Assembly (NCBI RefSeq): GCF_001562115.1
Contig: NZ_CP013926.1
Location: forward strand, 3,720,001 to 3,784,000
DNA length: 64,000 bases
Direction: 5' to 3'
Origin: Alteromonas stellipolaris
GTDB taxonomy: Bacteria > Pseudomonadota > Gammaproteobacteria > Enterobacterales > Alteromonadaceae
In this document: positions 8,299 to 19,619 of the stretch, piece by piece
Position numbering within the stretch: the first letter of the stretch is position 1
Layout of the letters: each line of letters starts with the position of its first letter
The notes under the pieces: generated by a model
What the model saw: only the letters and a program-made list of their open reading frames with translations
Database searches by the model: none
Told to the model about the DNA's origin: nothing
Position numbers and translations under genes: made by a program

Positions 8299-9585
8299 AT
8301 GCCACCCAGCCAACGTTTAACTTCTCGCCCTCGGCGTAGTTTTATTAAAGGAGCCGCTGCGCTGGGAGTAACCGCTGGCGTCACTGCCGGAGTAGCGCCT
8401 TTTGCAATAGGTAAGCCAACGCCAACGTTAAAAGTCATGGGCACTCATGTCACGCTGCAAGAAGAAATCCGTCAACACGCAATGGCCGACCTGGGTATTA
8501 ATATAGCGTTTCAGCCAGGTGGAAGCGCGACTGTACTGCAAAAAGCATCAATGAATCCTGGCGCTTTCGATTTATATGAACAATGGTCAAACAGCATTAA
8601 TGTTTTATGGCGTTCAAAAGCTATTCAGCCTATCGAAAAGAAAAAGCTTACTTATTGGGATGAAATAAACGATTTAACCAAAACAGGTAAAGTCACGGAT
8701 GCAGCTCGATTAGGCGCTGGTGATGCCCCCCATAAGATTATTAATGTCCAAGCTGATGGCAGTTTAGGGATAGAACATACAGACACCATTAGCTTTCTTC
8801 CCTATGTGCACAACGTAGACTCATTTGGCTACAATACGTCTCAATTTCCTGAACAACTCAAAAACCAAGAAGAAAGCTGGGGATGGCTACTCGATAGTCG
8901 GTTGTCTGGCAAAGTGGGGATTGTAAATGATCCCACCATTGGACTTTTCGATTTAGCCCTAGCGGCACAAGCAAAGGGCTACATTACATTTGAAGATATA
9001 GGGGCAATGACCACACAAGAGCTGGATAACTTATTCAGTATTCTTATTGAGTTATCCCAGTTAAATCACTTCAGTGGCTTTTGGACATCAGTGCCTGAAT
9101 CTGTGCAATTTATGAAAAGCCAACGCGTCTCTATAGAGAGCATGTTCTCTCCTGCGGTATCGGCGTTAAACAGCCAAAACATTCCCGTTAAATTTGCTGC
9201 GCCGAAGGAAGGTTACCGAGGTTGGCATGGTGTAATGTGTTTATCGTCAGCTTCACAAGGAAGAAGTAAAGATGTGGCTTATGAATATATGAATTGGTGG
9301 CTGTCAGGCTGGCCCGGGGCATTTATTGCTCGTCAGGGTTATTACATATCTAATCCAGAGCGTTCTGCAAAATATTTATCGCAAGCCGAATGGGATTATT
9401 GGTACAAAGGGTTACCTGCAAGCGAAAATCTAAAAGGCCCGGCAGGTAAGGTTAGTGTTCAAAAAGGTGAACAGCGCTCAGGTGGAAGCTATGAAGATAG
9501 GTTTAGTAACATCGCAGTATGGAATACTGTCATGCCAACCTACGAATATAGCCTCCAAAAATGGTATGAATTTATTACGTCTTAA
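8299..9585 (+). CDS. Tat-exported periplasmic solute-binding protein, partner of the adjacent hybrid kinase
   Basis: A 428-residue protein beginning with a twin-arginine signal (RPRRSFIKG, Arg12-Arg13, then an Ala/Gly-rich hydrophobic stretch). The mature part resembles extracellular solute-binding proteins of the spermidine/putrescine (PotD) type, with the early segment LKVMGTHVTLQEEI and a C-terminal lobe containing EYMNWWLSGWPGAFI. No ABC permease or ATPase gene is nearby. The next gene, 34 bases downstream, is a hybrid histidine kinase with a large periplasmic domain. I infer that this protein senses a ligand for that kinase (TorT/TorS-like logic) and does not feed a transporter. The ligand is unknown. 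Confidence 0.8.
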   Translation: MPPSQRLTSRPRRSFIKGAAALGVTAGVTAGVAPFAIGKPTPTLKVMGTHVTLQEEIRQHAMADLGINIAFQPGGSATVLQKASMNPGAFDLYEQWSNSINVLWRSKAIQPIEKKKLTYWDEINDLTKTGKVTDAARLGAGDAPHKIINVQADGSLGIEHTDTISFLPYVHNVDSFGYNTSQFPEQLKNQEESWGWLLDSRLSGKVGIVNDPTIGLFDLALAAQAKGYITFEDIGAMTTQELDNLFSILIELSQLNHFSGFWTSVPESVQFMKSQRVSIESMFSPAVSALNSQNIPVKFAAPKEGYRGWHGVMCLSSASQGRSKDVAYEYMNWWLSGWPGAFIARQGYYISNPERSAKYLSQAEWDYWYKGLPASENLKGPAGKVSVQKGEQRSGGSYEDRFSNIAVWNTVMPTYEYSLQKWYEFITS

Positions 9586-9619
9586 CCCAATTGGTTAAGT
9601 CAAAGGCACAATAATAGCT

Positions 9620-12283
9620 ATGCTGTCATCGATTCGAACGCAACTTATTCTCGTATTAATTGCTTTAGTCGCCCTGCTCTTAGTACAAGGGTATATTGCT
9701 AGAGAAAACCAATCTGTATTAAGCAGCGGCATGGCGGCATCGAGTCGTGCTGTGGTTGATGTGGGAATAGTAAAAGAACTCGAAAGAGATGTTATCGACC
9801 TACAGCGGAATGTGCTCATCTACAAAGAAAATGCGAGCCAATCTGCGGTAACACGTTTTGAAAGGTTGATGCTCTCTATCAATAAAAGGCTAGATGAGCT
9901 TGCCGATCCTGTTACCCAAAGTGGTGAGATTGACGATACCTATGTGCTGTCTCGTATGCATAAGCACCTTAGTGCCTACCAAGAAAATTTTCGCCAAGTT
10001 ATTGATGCACGCTCTAGAAAAGACGACTTAATCATTGATGGATCATTGTCAGATTTACTGGCGATTAAGCGGCTATTTGATACTGCCAATGAAGACTTCG
10101 CGCTTCCTCAAAGTACCATTGATAAACTTAACTTCCACATTGCTAAAGCGGAAAATGCAATCCTGCGTTATTTGATGAAGCCTGATATGGCCTTAATCAC
10201 GCAATTTAATGAAGCCATTAGTGCAGTCAAAGAAATTACGATAGACAACCAAGCACTTCATAGCCAAGTGAATGAGTTACTTGAAAAGGCCGAAGCTGAC
10301 CTATTTAAGCTAACACAAATTACCCAAGGGAATTTGTTTTTGGTTAATGTGGTTATGGCCGGTTCAGCGAATGAGTTTTTATATTTAAGCGGCGAACTTG
10401 CTAATCAAGTAACATCGAAAACCGAATCTATTACTCACAACACCTATTTGGTAGCGCAAGAAACACAACGTAATGGTGAGATATTTTCACTGGTCGCCAT
10501 TCTACTTGCGGTCATCGCCGCCATATTTACCGCCTATCGTATTTTAGGCCCTATTCGTACCATAACCCACGTATTCAATCGATTATCTGAAGGCCAAAAC
10601 ATTTCGAGTATTCCAGGCAACAGCCGCAACGATGAAATCGGAAACCTTGCTCGAGCCGCCCATGTATTTAGTGATAAAAACAAGCAAACAGAAAGCTTAT
10701 TATTAGAAGCCCGTGGTCTGAATGGCAGATTGGAATCTTTAAACTCAGAACTGACTGAAAGTAAAATAAAAGCCGAGCGAGCGACAGCTTCGAAGAGTAT
10801 TTTCTTAGCCAATATGAGCCATGAAATTCGTACGCCCATGAATGGAATTATTGGCTTGATAGAACTCGCTCAGCAACACCCAGTGCCTGATATTGTCAGC
10901 GGTTATCTTGATAAAGCGGCCTATTCAAGCCAGATTTTAATGAGTGTTATCAATGATATTTTAGATTTCTCAAAAATTGAAGCCGGCAAACTTAAAATTG
11001 AAGAAGTCAGTTTTTCCCTTCATTCTTTGTTCGACAATCTCATTGCTGTTATTGCGCTTAAAGCCAAAGAGAAAAACTTAGTTGTTCGCTTTATCGTGTC
11101 ACCATCCATACCGCCTCAAGTTATTGGCGATCCGCTACGTATTGCGCAAATCATCATGAATATTGGAAGCAATGCGGTGAAGTTTACCGAACAAGGGCAA
11201 ATTTGCATTCGGTTTGATGGCAGTATTAACGATAAAGGTAATTTGCTCTCCCTAACAATGAATATTGAAGATTCGGGTATTGGAATGAGTGAGCGGCAAC
11301 TTGCTCGTATTTTTAACCCCTTTACTCAAGCGGATGACGCGACCAACCGCAAGTACGGTGGAACCGGCTTGGGTTTAACCATTGTAAAACAACTCACCGA
11401 CTTGATGGGTGGCTCACTATCAGCTACTTCAGTAGAAGGAAAAGGCAGTACCTTTACAATATCCTTGCCCCTTCGTGTATTTAAGAATCAGCCTGGTATT
11501 TTTGACCTTACGCCTCAGTTGCCCACATCCAGTGTGTACTTAACCTCTTCGCCTCTTCTGCCAGATGCCTATCAGTCGGTAATACAGATTAGCCAAACCA
11601 GTATTATGGACATTAACGCCGCCCAAACCCTCGACTCTCTGCCTAAACACCTTATTGTTGATATTCCCAGCTTTAGTGTATTTAAAGACAATATTCGCTG
11701 GTTACACGAACTGGCAGAGCAAGGAACACATGTTGGTTTGATCATGGATACCGTAGGGAGTGCGCTGCAAGATAAGTACAACAGCCTGTGGAAAGGCCCT
11801 CTTATTATGCACCCCTTTACGCCTGCACAATTTGAACATTTCATGTCTATGTTAGTCAGTAATGAAACACGAAAAACCATGACTAAAAAGGCGGATATCA
11901 TTGAAGATATTAGCTTAGAAGGGCATGTATTATTGGTTGAAGATAACAACATAAATCAGATTGTTACCGGTGAAATGCTTAAAACCCTAGGGATTACGTT
12001 TGATATCGCGGAAGATGGTAATCAGGCGGTGCGCAAAATAGAAAATGCCCCTCACTATGATTTAGTATTAATGGATGTACAAATGCCCGTAATGGATGGT
12101 TATGAGGCAACAAAAGCCTTAAGAAAAGCGGGCTTTACTACCCTTCCCATTATCGGGCTCTCGGCTAATGCTATGAAAGAAGACAAACAGAGCGCTATCG
12201 ATGTAGGCATGAACGACTATCTCACTAAGCCAATTAAACGCAGAGCCTTGGTGGATATGTTAAAGCGTTACATGAACCATTAA
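9620..12283 (+). CDS. Hybrid sensor histidine kinase with C-terminal receiver domain
   Basis: An 887-residue inner-membrane kinase. Transmembrane helix 1 (about 8-25) and helix 2 (about 288-307) flank a long helical periplasmic domain. A HAMP linker (about 308-355) and a coiled coil lead to the HisKA domain with the phospho-His in ANMSHEIRTPMNG (His401). An HATPase domain with KYGGTGLGLTIVKQL follows. Residues about 640-760 look like a degenerate receiver-like region. The final receiver domain (about 768-885) has Asp819 in LVLMDVQMPVMDGYEA and the conserved Lys in YLTKPI. No HPt domain or output regulator is adjacent, so the phosphorelay must end elsewhere. The binding-protein gene just upstream probably supplies its periplasmic input. 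Confidence 0.93.
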   Translation: MLSSIRTQLILVLIALVALLLVQGYIARENQSVLSSGMAASSRAVVDVGIVKELERDVIDLQRNVLIYKENASQSAVTRFERLMLSINKRLDELADPVTQSGEIDDTYVLSRMHKHLSAYQENFRQVIDARSRKDDLIIDGSLSDLLAIKRLFDTANEDFALPQSTIDKLNFHIAKAENAILRYLMKPDMALITQFNEAISAVKEITIDNQALHSQVNELLEKAEADLFKLTQITQGNLFLVNVVMAGSANEFLYLSGELANQVTSKTESITHNTYLVAQETQRNGEIFSLVAILLAVIAAIFTAYRILGPIRTITHVFNRLSEGQNISSIPGNSRNDEIGNLARAAHVFSDKNKQTESLLLEARGLNGRLESLNSELTESKIKAERATASKSIFLANMSHEIRTPMNGIIGLIELAQQHPVPDIVSGYLDKAAYSSQILMSVINDILDFSKIEAGKLKIEEVSFSLHSLFDNLIAVIALKAKEKNLVVRFIVSPSIPPQVIGDPLRIAQIIMNIGSNAVKFTEQGQICIRFDGSINDKGNLLSLTMNIEDSGIGMSERQLARIFNPFTQADDATNRKYGGTGLGLTIVKQLTDLMGGSLSATSVEGKGSTFTISLPLRVFKNQPGIFDLTPQLPTSSVYLTSSPLLPDAYQSVIQISQTSIMDINAAQTLDSLPKHLIVDIPSFSVFKDNIRWLHELAEQGTHVGLIMDTVGSALQDKYNSLWKGPLIMHPFTPAQFEHFMSMLVSNETRKTMTKKADIIEDISLEGHVLLVEDNNINQIVTGEMLKTLGITFDIAEDGNQAVRKIENAPHYDLVLMDVQMPVMDGYEATKALRKAGFTTLPIIGLSANAMKEDKQSAIDVGMNDYLTKPIKRRALVDMLKRYMNH

Positions 12284-12332
12284 AAAGCGCAGCGCTTTAT
12301 TCCTGTGCCACCAATGCACGATTTTTAGCAAA

Positions 12333-12362
12333 AAAAAGAGTTGTCTTTCGACAACCCTTTTT
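12333..12362 (+). terminator. Terminator between the hybrid kinase gene and valS (convergent)
   Basis: AAAAAGA-GTTGT-CTTTCG-ACAAC-CCTTTTT forms a short stem with an A-run on one side and a T-run on the other. It can serve the kinase gene and possibly the convergent valS. Confidence 0.7.
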
Positions 12363-12442
12363 CAATTCGCTTGTTAGCTCTGACTTATAAAGTAGCTCTT
12401 TCAAGGCGGCTACAAACCAGTCAAAACCCTGCTACAACAAAC

Positions 12443-15217
12443 TTATAACGCCGCAATAGTTTCGTATTGAGCTTTTAACTTCTCAAGCTGCTTTTCACCT
12501 TCTTCCAGCTTAGCGCGTTCTTTCTCAATCACGGCGTCTGGGGCGTTGCTTACAAACTTATCGTTACCTAGCTTTCCGCGTGTACGTGAAACGTCTTTAT
12601 CCACTTTATCCATAGCCTTAGTGATACGAGCAAGCTCGGCATCTTTGTCGATAAGACCAGCCATTGGAATAAGAATTTCCATTTCACCTACTAGCGCTGT
12701 AGCACTCGCAGGCGCTTCTTCACCGTCTTTAAGAATGGTTACTGTTTCCAGCTTAGATAACTTATCTAAGAAGGCCTTCGCAGCCTCTAAACGGCGGCTA
12801 TCTTCCGCACTTACATTTTTAAGTAAGGCATTGAGCGGTTTGTTTGGAGATATATCCATTTCGCCGCGAATATTACGAATACCCACGATGAATTTCTTCA
12901 CCCACTCAATATCGGCAAGCACTTGCTCATCTTGCTTAGCAGCATCTTGTACAGGGAATGCTTGCACCATAATACTGGCATTTTCTTCAACCTGTAGAGC
13001 GCTCAATGGCACAACGCGCTGCCAAATAGTATCGGTAATAAACGGCATTAATGGGTGCAACAAACGTAGTAAGTTTTCTAGTACGTTAATTAACGTATGA
13101 CGTGTACCACGCTTCTCAGCTTCACTGCTGGCTTCATTGCTAAGCACAGGTTTAGTCAGTTCTAAGTACCAATCGCAGAACTGGTTCCAGGTAAACTCGT
13201 AAACAATATGCGCAGCAATGTCGAAACGGTAGTCTTCTAACGCTTTTTCAAACTCAACAAGGGTTTGTTGGAACTTAGCCCAAATCCAGCGATCGGCAAT
13301 ACTTAATACCATTTCGCCGCCTTCACGGCCTGTATCGTGCTCTTCAGCATTCATCAGTACAAAACGTGATGCATTCCAAATCTTGTTACAGAAGTTACGG
13401 TAGCCTTCAACTCGCGCCATATCAAAGTTGATATCACGGCTGGTTGACGCCATGGCAGCAAAAGTAAAACGAAGTGCATCTGTACCGTAAGCATGAATAC
13501 CATCCGGGAATTGCTTACGAGTACGTTTCTCAATCTTTTCAGCTAGCTTTGGCTGCATCATCCCTGAGGTGCGTTTTTTCACTAGCGTTTCAAGGTCAAT
13601 ACCGTCAATAAGGTCGATTGGGTCAAGTACGTTCCCTTTCGACTTAGACATTTTATCGCCGTTCTCATCTCGGATAAGACCAGTAATATAAATATCTTTA
13701 AACGGAATTTGGCCTGTGAACTTCTTCGTCATCATGATCATTCTGGCAACCCAGAAGAAAATGATATCGAAGCCAGTTACCAATACCGATGAAGGCAAGA
13801 AGGTTTCAAGCTCAGGCGTTTTTTCTGGCCAGCCCATGGTCGCGAACGGCCATAATGCAGATGAGAACCACGTATCAAGTACATCGTCATCTTGGCGAAG
13901 CGCAATGTTGTCGCCCAAGCTGTTTTTAGCGCGGACTTCTGCTTCAGTACGACCCACGTAAATATTTCCGCTGTCGTCATACCATGCAGGAATGCGGTGT
14001 CCCCACCACAACTGACGCGAAATACACCAATCTTGGATGTTGTGCATCCACTGGTAATAGGTTTTGTTCCAGTTTTCTGGCACAAAACGAATCTCGCCGC
14101 TTTCAACCGCTTCAATAGCAGGCTTAGCCAGTGACTCAACCGCAACATACCATTGGTCAGTAAGGTAAGGTTCAATGACCGCGCCGGTTCTGTCGCCGCG
14201 AGGTACTTTAAGCTTATGTGGTTCAATTTTAACCAATGCGCCTTGGGCGTCTAAGTCGGCCACAATTTGCTTACGAGCGTCGAAACGGTCTAAGCCGCGA
14301 TAAGCTTCTGGCGACTCATCGTTAATTTTCGCATCGTCAGTTAAGATATTGATCATGGGTAGGCTGTGGCGCTTACCCATATCGTAATCGTTAAAGTCGT
14401 GAGCTGGCGTAATCTTAACGCAGCCTGTACCGAACTCTTGATCTACATAGTCATCGGCAATAACAGGAATTAAACGGCCAGTAATAGGCAGTTTAATGTC
14501 TTTACCAATGTAAGCTTGATAACGTTCGTCATCAGGGTGTACCGCAACGGCGGTATCACCTAGCATAGTTTCTGGACGTGTAGTAGCTACGACTAACTCA
14601 CCGCTGCCATCAGCAAGTGGGTAGCGCATGTGCCACATGTGGCCATCTTCTTCTTCGTTCAGTACTTCTAAATCTGATACTGCGGTGTGCAGTACTGGAT
14701 CCCAGTTAACCAAACGCTTACCGCGATAAATTAGGCCTTCTTCGTGAAGCTTCACGAAAGTCTCGGTTACCGCATCAGACAACTTGTCGTCCATGGTAAA
14801 CACTTCACGAGACCAATCAGGTGATGTTCCTAAGCGGCGCATTTGCCCGGTAATGGTTCCGCCACTGTGCTCTTTCCATTCCCAGACTTTTTTGATGAAG
14901 TCTTCACGACCTAAGTCATGACGGGTTTTACCTTCTGCATTTAATTGACGTTCTACTACCATTTGGGTAGCAATACCCGCGTGGTCGGTACCCACTTGCC
15001 ATAGGGTGTTGTCACCCTTCATACGACGATAGCGGGTTAAGGCATCCATAATGGTTTGTTGAAAACCGTGCCCCATGTGAAGGCTACCGGTAACATTTGG
15101 CGGTGGAAGCAAAATACAATACGGATCGCCGCTGCCCGATGCTTTAAAAAGGCCCGAATTTTCCCATTTTTCATAGCATTGCTGCTCAATGGACTGTGGT
15201 TCGAAGGTTTTATCCAT
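12443..15217 (-). CDS. valS: Valine--tRNA ligase
   Basis: Class I aminoacyl-tRNA synthetase that charges tRNA-Val. The 924-residue length is close to E. coli ValS (about 951). The HIGH-type motif appears as [14 protein letters not shown] near residue 40, the KMSKS motif in [11 protein letters not shown]. The editing domain contains [17 protein letters not shown]. The C-terminal end is a charged coiled-coil arm. It lies 39 bases downstream of holC and behind pepA on the same strand, the order pepA-holC-valS found in many gammaproteobacteria. Confidence 0.98.
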   Translation of the reverse strand: MDKTFEPQSIEQQCYEKWENSGLFKASGSGDPYCILLPPPNVTGSLHMGHGFQQTIMDALTRYRRMKGDNTLWQVGTDHAGIATQMVVERQLNAEGKTRHDLGREDFIKKVWEWKEHSGGTITGQMRRLGTSPDWSREVFTMDDKLSDAVTETFVKLHEEGLIYRGKRLVNWDPVLHTAVSDLEVLNEEEDGHMWHMRYPLADGSGELVVATTRPETMLGDTAVAVHPDDERYQAYIGKDIKLPITGRLIPVIADDYVDQEFGTGCVKITPAHDFNDYDMGKRHSLPMINILTDDAKINDESPEAYRGLDRFDARKQIVADLDAQGALVKIEPHKLKVPRGDRTGAVIEPYLTDQWYVAVESLAKPAIEAVESGEIRFVPENWNKTYYQWMHNIQDWCISRQLWWGHRIPAWYDDSGNIYVGRTEAEVRAKNSLGDNIALRQDDDVLDTWFSSALWPFATMGWPEKTPELETFLPSSVLVTGFDIIFFWVARMIMMTKKFTGQIPFKDIYITGLIRDENGDKMSKSKGNVLDPIDLIDGIDLETLVKKRTSGMMQPKLAEKIEKRTRKQFPDGIHAYGTDALRFTFAAMASTSRDINFDMARVEGYRNFCNKIWNASRFVLMNAEEHDTGREGGEMVLSIADRWIWAKFQQTLVEFEKALEDYRFDIAAHIVYEFTWNQFCDWYLELTKPVLSNEASSEAEKRGTRHTLINVLENLLRLLHPLMPFITDTIWQRVVPLSALQVEENASIMVQAFPVQDAAKQDEQVLADIEWVKKFIVGIRNIRGEMDISPNKPLNALLKNVSAEDSRRLEAAKAFLDKLSKLETVTILKDGEEAPASATALVGEMEILIPMAGLIDKDAELARITKAMDKVDKDVSRTRGKLGNDKFVSNAPDAVIEKERAKLEEGEKQLEKLKAQYETIAAL

Positions 15218-15256
15218 TACTTACTCTCGTTGTGAAGCCCGATTCTGATGTGATCA

Positions 15257-15682
15257 CTACGCAGTTTTCTTAAACTGCATATTACATCCGGCTTGCTGGT
15301 AGTTCTTATATCGCACCCGTGCAGCCTGTTTGGCTTCGTCATCTACGGGAACAAAATCGATAATTTGGCGATGTTGATTTGGCGAAGGCACCATGCCCGA
15401 ACCAACGTTAACCACCATTTGACGGCGGGCAACCTGCTCGGGTTGCCAACAAATTTCCACCGGCGTGCCGCTTTGTGGCCCTTCACCATATAGGTTGTGG
15501 GGAACAAAGCGATTGGCTGGCAGTTGCCATAAAAATTCATCAACTTCTTCGGCTTGCTTTTGCGTATCGCATAACACGCTTATCTTTTGCTTATTCGCAA
15601 AAGCATCTGCAATAAGTTCGCTCGCACGAGACGCCACACTAGTGTCGCCTGCGCTCAGTTGATAAAACACGACTTGAGGCAT
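15257..15682 (-). CDS. holC: DNA polymerase III subunit chi
   Basis: Clamp-loader accessory subunit that links the polymerase III holoenzyme to single-strand binding protein. The 141-residue protein has the family's length and pattern: ATG start with VVFYQLSAG, then ISVLCDTQKQAEEVDEFLW, FVPHNLYGEG, and a C-terminal RYKNYQQAG. It sits six bases after pepA and before valS, which is the conserved context of holC. Confidence 0.93.
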   Translation of the reverse strand: MPQVVFYQLSAGDTSVASRASELIADAFANKQKISVLCDTQKQAEEVDEFLWQLPANRFVPHNLYGEGPQSGTPVEICWQPEQVARRQMVVNVGSGMVPSPNQHRQIIDFVPVDDEAKQAARVRYKNYQQAGCNMQFKKTA

Positions 15683-15688
15683 CGTGCG

Positions 15689-17194
15689 TTAGTCCTCTAG
15701 CTTGGTGCCAGCGCGGTTCATTAAGAACTGCGATAACATAGGAACAGGTCGCCCTGTTGCACCTTTGTTCTTGCCACTGCGCCATGCAGTACCAGCAATA
15801 TCTAAGTGTGCCCAGTTGTATTTCTTAGTGAAACGAGACAAGAAACACGCCGCAGTAATACTGCCTGCCGGACGACCACCTAAGTTAGTCATATCAGCAA
15901 ACGGGCTTTCAAGCTGTTCTTGGTAATCATCCCACACGGGTAAACGCCATGCTCTGTCTGAACTTTGCTCAGAGGCATTTAGCAATTCGTGAGCTAGCGG
16001 GTTATGTGTACTCATTAGGCCAGTAGCATGATGACCGAGCGCAATAATGACAGCACCGGTTAGGGTAGCCACATCAATCACTAACTCTGGCTCGTAACGT
16101 TCAACGTAAGTTAGCGCATCACACAGTACCAAGCGCCCTTCTGCATCGGTATTTAATACTTCAACAGTTTGCCCTGACATGGTGGTTAAAATATCGCCGG
16201 GGCGATAAGCGGTACCATCAGGCATGTTTTCACAGCCTGCTAGCACACCAATAATGTTAATAGGCAAGTTTAGCGCGGCAATAGTATGCATAGTACCAAG
16301 TACACCAGCTGCACCGCCCATGTCGTATTTCATTTCATCCATGGCTTCGCCAGGTTTAATCGAAATACCACCTGAGTCGAAGGTAAGGCCTTTACCCACC
16401 AATACAATTGGCGCTTGATCGGCTGGACCGCCGCGGTGATGCATAATACTCATCATGCTTTCGTTTGCAGAACCACGACCCACAGCTAAATAAGCTTGCA
16501 TGCCTAATTCAGCCATTTGGGTTTCATCCACAACTTCAGCACTTATGCTTTCGTACTGGCTGGCCAATGACTGAGCTTGCTCCCAAAGATAAGCAGGGTT
16601 ACAGATATTCGGCGGCATGTTGGCCACATCTTTCGTTACCTTGGCACCGCGAGAAATAGCAAGTCCATGCTCTACTGCACGCTCGCCTACGGTTAATTCG
16701 CGGCGTGTAGGTACGTTAAATACAATTTTACGTAACGGACGACGTGGCTCACCTTTCTTGGTCTTAAGTTGCAAGAAGGTATATAAAGAGTCTTCGGTCG
16801 CTTCTACGGCCTGACGCACTTTCCAATAAGTGTCGCGACCTTTAACGTGTAATTCCGTTAAGAAACACACCGCTTCCATCGAGCCCGTTTCGTTTAGGGT
16901 AGTAATGGTTTTGGCAATAATTTGCTTGTATTGGCGCTCATCAAGTTCGCGCTCTTTTCCGCAGCCCACTAATAATACGCGCTCACTCAGTACATTCGGT
17001 ACATGGTGCAGCAATAGCATTTGCCCAGCTTTACCTTCTAGGTCGCCGCGTCGTAATAAGTTGCTAATATAGCCTTCACTGATTTCGTCTAGTTGTTCAG
17101 CCACCGCGGTAAGGCGGCGCGGCTCGAAGACCCCGACAACAATACAGGCACTGCGTTGTTTTTCCGGACTGCCACTTTTTACACTAAACTCCAC
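15689..17194 (-). CDS. pepA: Cytosol aminopeptidase PepA (leucyl aminopeptidase)
   Basis: Two-zinc M17 aminopeptidase releasing N-terminal residues. In E. coli it is also a DNA-binding architectural protein for carAB control and Xer recombination. The sequence closely follows E. coli PepA, including [18 protein letters not shown] and the active-site stretch [16 protein letters not shown]. The GTG at 17194 (protein starts as [12 protein letters not shown]) is preferred because it matches the family N-terminus and has GAGGTGAT correctly spaced upstream. The frame is open further to 17245, which would add 17 unlikely residues. The protein is 501 residues with the chosen start. It is divergent from lptF with 262 bases between. 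Confidence 0.97.
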   Translation of the reverse strand: MEFSVKSGSPEKQRSACIVVGVFEPRRLTAVAEQLDEISEGYISNLLRRGDLEGKAGQMLLLHHVPNVLSERVLLVGCGKERELDERQYKQIIAKTITTLNETGSMEAVCFLTELHVKGRDTYWKVRQAVEATEDSLYTFLQLKTKKGEPRRPLRKIVFNVPTRRELTVGERAVEHGLAISRGAKVTKDVANMPPNICNPAYLWEQAQSLASQYESISAEVVDETQMAELGMQAYLAVGRGSANESMMSIMHHRGGPADQAPIVLVGKGLTFDSGGISIKPGEAMDEMKYDMGGAAGVLGTMHTIAALNLPINIIGVLAGCENMPDGTAYRPGDILTTMSGQTVEVLNTDAEGRLVLCDALTYVERYEPELVIDVATLTGAVIIALGHHATGLMSTHNPLAHELLNASEQSSDRAWRLPVWDDYQEQLESPFADMTNLGGRPAGSITAACFLSRFTKKYNWAHLDIAGTAWRSGKNKGATGRPVPMLSQFLMNRAGTKLED

Positions 17195-17456
17195 GATATC
17201 ACCTCGTTTTTCGTCGTTTAAGATTTGCATGCTGACTAAATTCACATAACGTTTCGCGCTGCTTTATGTTTTAATACGCAGCCATACTTGCATGCTAGCT
17301 GCGAATGACGCAATGTTGACCGTAAATTATGTCAATTTTGCTTCGCCATACCATGCAATAAATTTTATGATTGCAGGCAAAACTTGTAAAAACGGTAAGT
17401 TTACTCAAAATTGTGGTTTCTTTCACTAAAATTCCAAAGTTTCCGGTAGGACTGAG

Positions 17457-18557
17457 ATGTTGATATTCCGCTATTTGCTTAAGGAAACCCTTAAGTCTCA
17501 GTTAGCCATATTTTTCATTCTAATGGCGATATTTGTCACCCTTAGATTTGTACGTGTGCTTGGCGATGCCTCAGACGGCGATATACCAGCAGGACTAGTA
17601 CTTGGCTTTCTTGGGCTCTACGCTCCTATTCTCGCATCACTCGTGCTGCCTATCAGTGCTTATTTAGGCATTATGCTTGCCCATGGGCGGCTGTATGTAG
17701 ACAGTGAAATGACCGTCATGCGCGCATGCGGTATCAGTGAGTGGTACATCACCCGGGTGATGTTATTCTTATCTGTACTCATTATGATAGTAACGGGGGC
17801 TATTACCCTCTACTTTGCCCCTATGGCGGCTGAAAACGAATACCAACTTAGGGAAAAAGCCCGTAATGAGGCGGGTCTTTCTGCCATTATCCCTGGTCGT
17901 TTCCAACAAACCGGCAATGCAAAAGCCGTTATTTTTGTTCACGACATTGATACTGACGACCAATTACGCCGCGTGTTTTTATCGCAAAATAAAACTGAGA
18001 ATGGTGAAAATCAGGTTCAAGTGGTCTATGCGCAGACAGGCCAAGTGGCCAGCAACCCAGACGGCACACGTAACTTAGTGCTAAAACAAGGGGTGCAGTA
18101 CGAAGGTCAACAGTCGCAAAAAAGCTACCGAAAGGTAGAGTTCGATGAATACCAAATTCAAATAGCTGATAAACCGGCAGAGGAAGCAAGGCGCAAGGTA
18201 AGCGTATTGCCTACTACCGAATTATGGGGTGATGAATCGATAGAAGCCCGTGCAGAGTTGCAATGGCGTATCGCGATTCCACTTTCACTTCCCTTCTTAA
18301 TTCTAATTGCGGTGCCTTTGAGCGCCGTAGACCCTCGCCAAGGCCGATTTGGAAAAATGTTCCCGGCTATACTGCTCTATCTTGGCTACTTCTTGTTGTT
18401 ACTCGCCAGTAGACGGGTACTAGAGGACGGCAAAATACCACCTCAACTTGGGCTGTGGTGGGTGCATACCATCATGCTGTTTATTGGGGTTGCGCTCATT
18501 GTGCGAGACAGAAAAACAGGCACCCAATTTAGGGCCTGGATATTGGGGAAAAAGTAG
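17457..18557 (+). CDS. lptF: Lipopolysaccharide export permease LptF
   Basis: Inner-membrane half of the LptB2FG transporter that extracts LPS for transport to the outer membrane. At 366 residues it has the usual size. Hydrophobic helices cluster at the N-terminus (about 10-120) and C-terminus (about 265-355), with a periplasmic beta-jellyroll domain between. The motif LVLPISAYLGIMLAHGRLY is typical. It is immediately followed by lptG (stop codon then ATG with no gap), and the pepA-lptFG divergence is conserved in gammaproteobacteria. Confidence 0.96.
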   Translation: MLIFRYLLKETLKSQLAIFFILMAIFVTLRFVRVLGDASDGDIPAGLVLGFLGLYAPILASLVLPISAYLGIMLAHGRLYVDSEMTVMRACGISEWYITRVMLFLSVLIMIVTGAITLYFAPMAAENEYQLREKARNEAGLSAIIPGRFQQTGNAKAVIFVHDIDTDDQLRRVFLSQNKTENGENQVQVVYAQTGQVASNPDGTRNLVLKQGVQYEGQQSQKSYRKVEFDEYQIQIADKPAEEARRKVSVLPTTELWGDESIEARAELQWRIAIPLSLPFLILIAVPLSAVDPRQGRFGKMFPAILLYLGYFLLLLASRRVLEDGKIPPQLGLWWVHTIMLFIGVALIVRDRKTGTQFRAWILGKK

Positions 18558-19619
18558 ATGTTTAAAATCCTCGATTTATATATTGCTCGCACGCTGTTAG
18601 GTACAGTAACGGTTACTTTATCGGTTCTTATTGGCTTAAGCGCACTGATTAAATTTGTAGAGCAACTGCGTAAAGTGGGCGAAGGCGACTACGACATGAT
18701 GGTGGCATTCCTTTATGTGGTGCTTAGCTTACCAAGAGATTTAGAACAGTTTTTCCCCATGGCAACCCTGCTGGGTGGATTAATTGGTATGGGTGTACTT
18801 GCCAGCAACAGCGAGCTTGTTGTTATGCAAGCAGCGGGCATGAGTAGATGGAACATTATTGTCTCTACCATGAAGTCTGCCACTATTATGATTTTACTCG
18901 TGATGGCGGTGGGCGAATGGGTAACACCGTTCAGTGAATCTAAGGCCAAAGAAATTCGTACCGAGGCCATTTCAGGCGGAAGCTTGTTCTCTTCTGAGCA
19001 ATTGGTGTGGGCAAAAGACGGCGAGCACTTCGTGAGTATTGGCGAAGTTTTAAGCCGTGATTCTTTAAAAGATATCAACATTTTTGATTTTAACGATGAC
19101 CTTTCACTTGAAAGTATTACCTATGCTAAATCGGGTAATTTCGATGGCAGTGAGTGGCGCTTGAACGATGTAGACGTTACCCGTTTTAGTGAAACTGCGG
19201 TAACGTTAGATAATGAAAAAAGCATGCAATGGAACTCGACGTTAACGCCAGATAAGTTGGGTATTGTTGCGGTAAAACCTGAAGCTCTATCTATTTCTGG
19301 TTTGCTAGATTACGTGGGCTATTTAGCCAATAACGGACAAGATCCATCTCGTTATGAGTTGGCACTGTGGCGTAAAATATTACAGCCTGTGTCGGTTGGG
19401 GTAATGCTGTTAATGGCCTTGTCGTTTATCTTTGGTCCATTACGCAGCGTTACCATGGGTGCCCGGGTGATCATGGGTGTACTAACGGGCTTTGGCTTCT
19501 TTATCTTAAATGAAGTGTTTGGCCCGCTTAGTTTGGTATATCAAATTCCGCCATTTTTAGGCGCTTTGCTTCCCAGCTTATTATTTGCGGCCATCGCCGC
19601 CATCATGCTGCGAAAGTAG
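18558..19619 (+). CDS. lptG: Lipopolysaccharide export permease LptG
   Basis: Partner of LptF in the LPS export transporter. It is 353 residues with the same YjgP/YjgQ architecture: three N-terminal helices, a periplasmic domain, three C-terminal helices. Typical stretches are LYIARTLLGTV at the start and SNSELVVMQAAGMS. The ATG follows the lptF stop directly, so the two are co-translated. A perfect long hairpin terminator follows about 100 bases downstream. Confidence 0.96.
   Translation: MFKILDLYIARTLLGTVTVTLSVLIGLSALIKFVEQLRKVGEGDYDMMVAFLYVVLSLPRDLEQFFPMATLLGGLIGMGVLASNSELVVMQAAGMSRWNIIVSTMKSATIMILLVMAVGEWVTPFSESKAKEIRTEAISGGSLFSSEQLVWAKDGEHFVSIGEVLSRDSLKDINIFDFNDDLSLESITYAKSGNFDGSEWRLNDVDVTRFSETAVTLDNEKSMQWNSTLTPDKLGIVAVKPEALSISGLLDYVGYLANNGQDPSRYELALWRKILQPVSVGVMLLMALSFIFGPLRSVTMGARVIMGVLTGFGFFILNEVFGPLSLVYQIPPFLGALLPSLLFAAIAAIMLRK

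Noticed and set aside
12546..13100. A 184-residue plus-strand frame opposite valS.
   Set aside because: It lies wholly inside a certain valS coding region and has no recognisable domain or ribosome-binding site.
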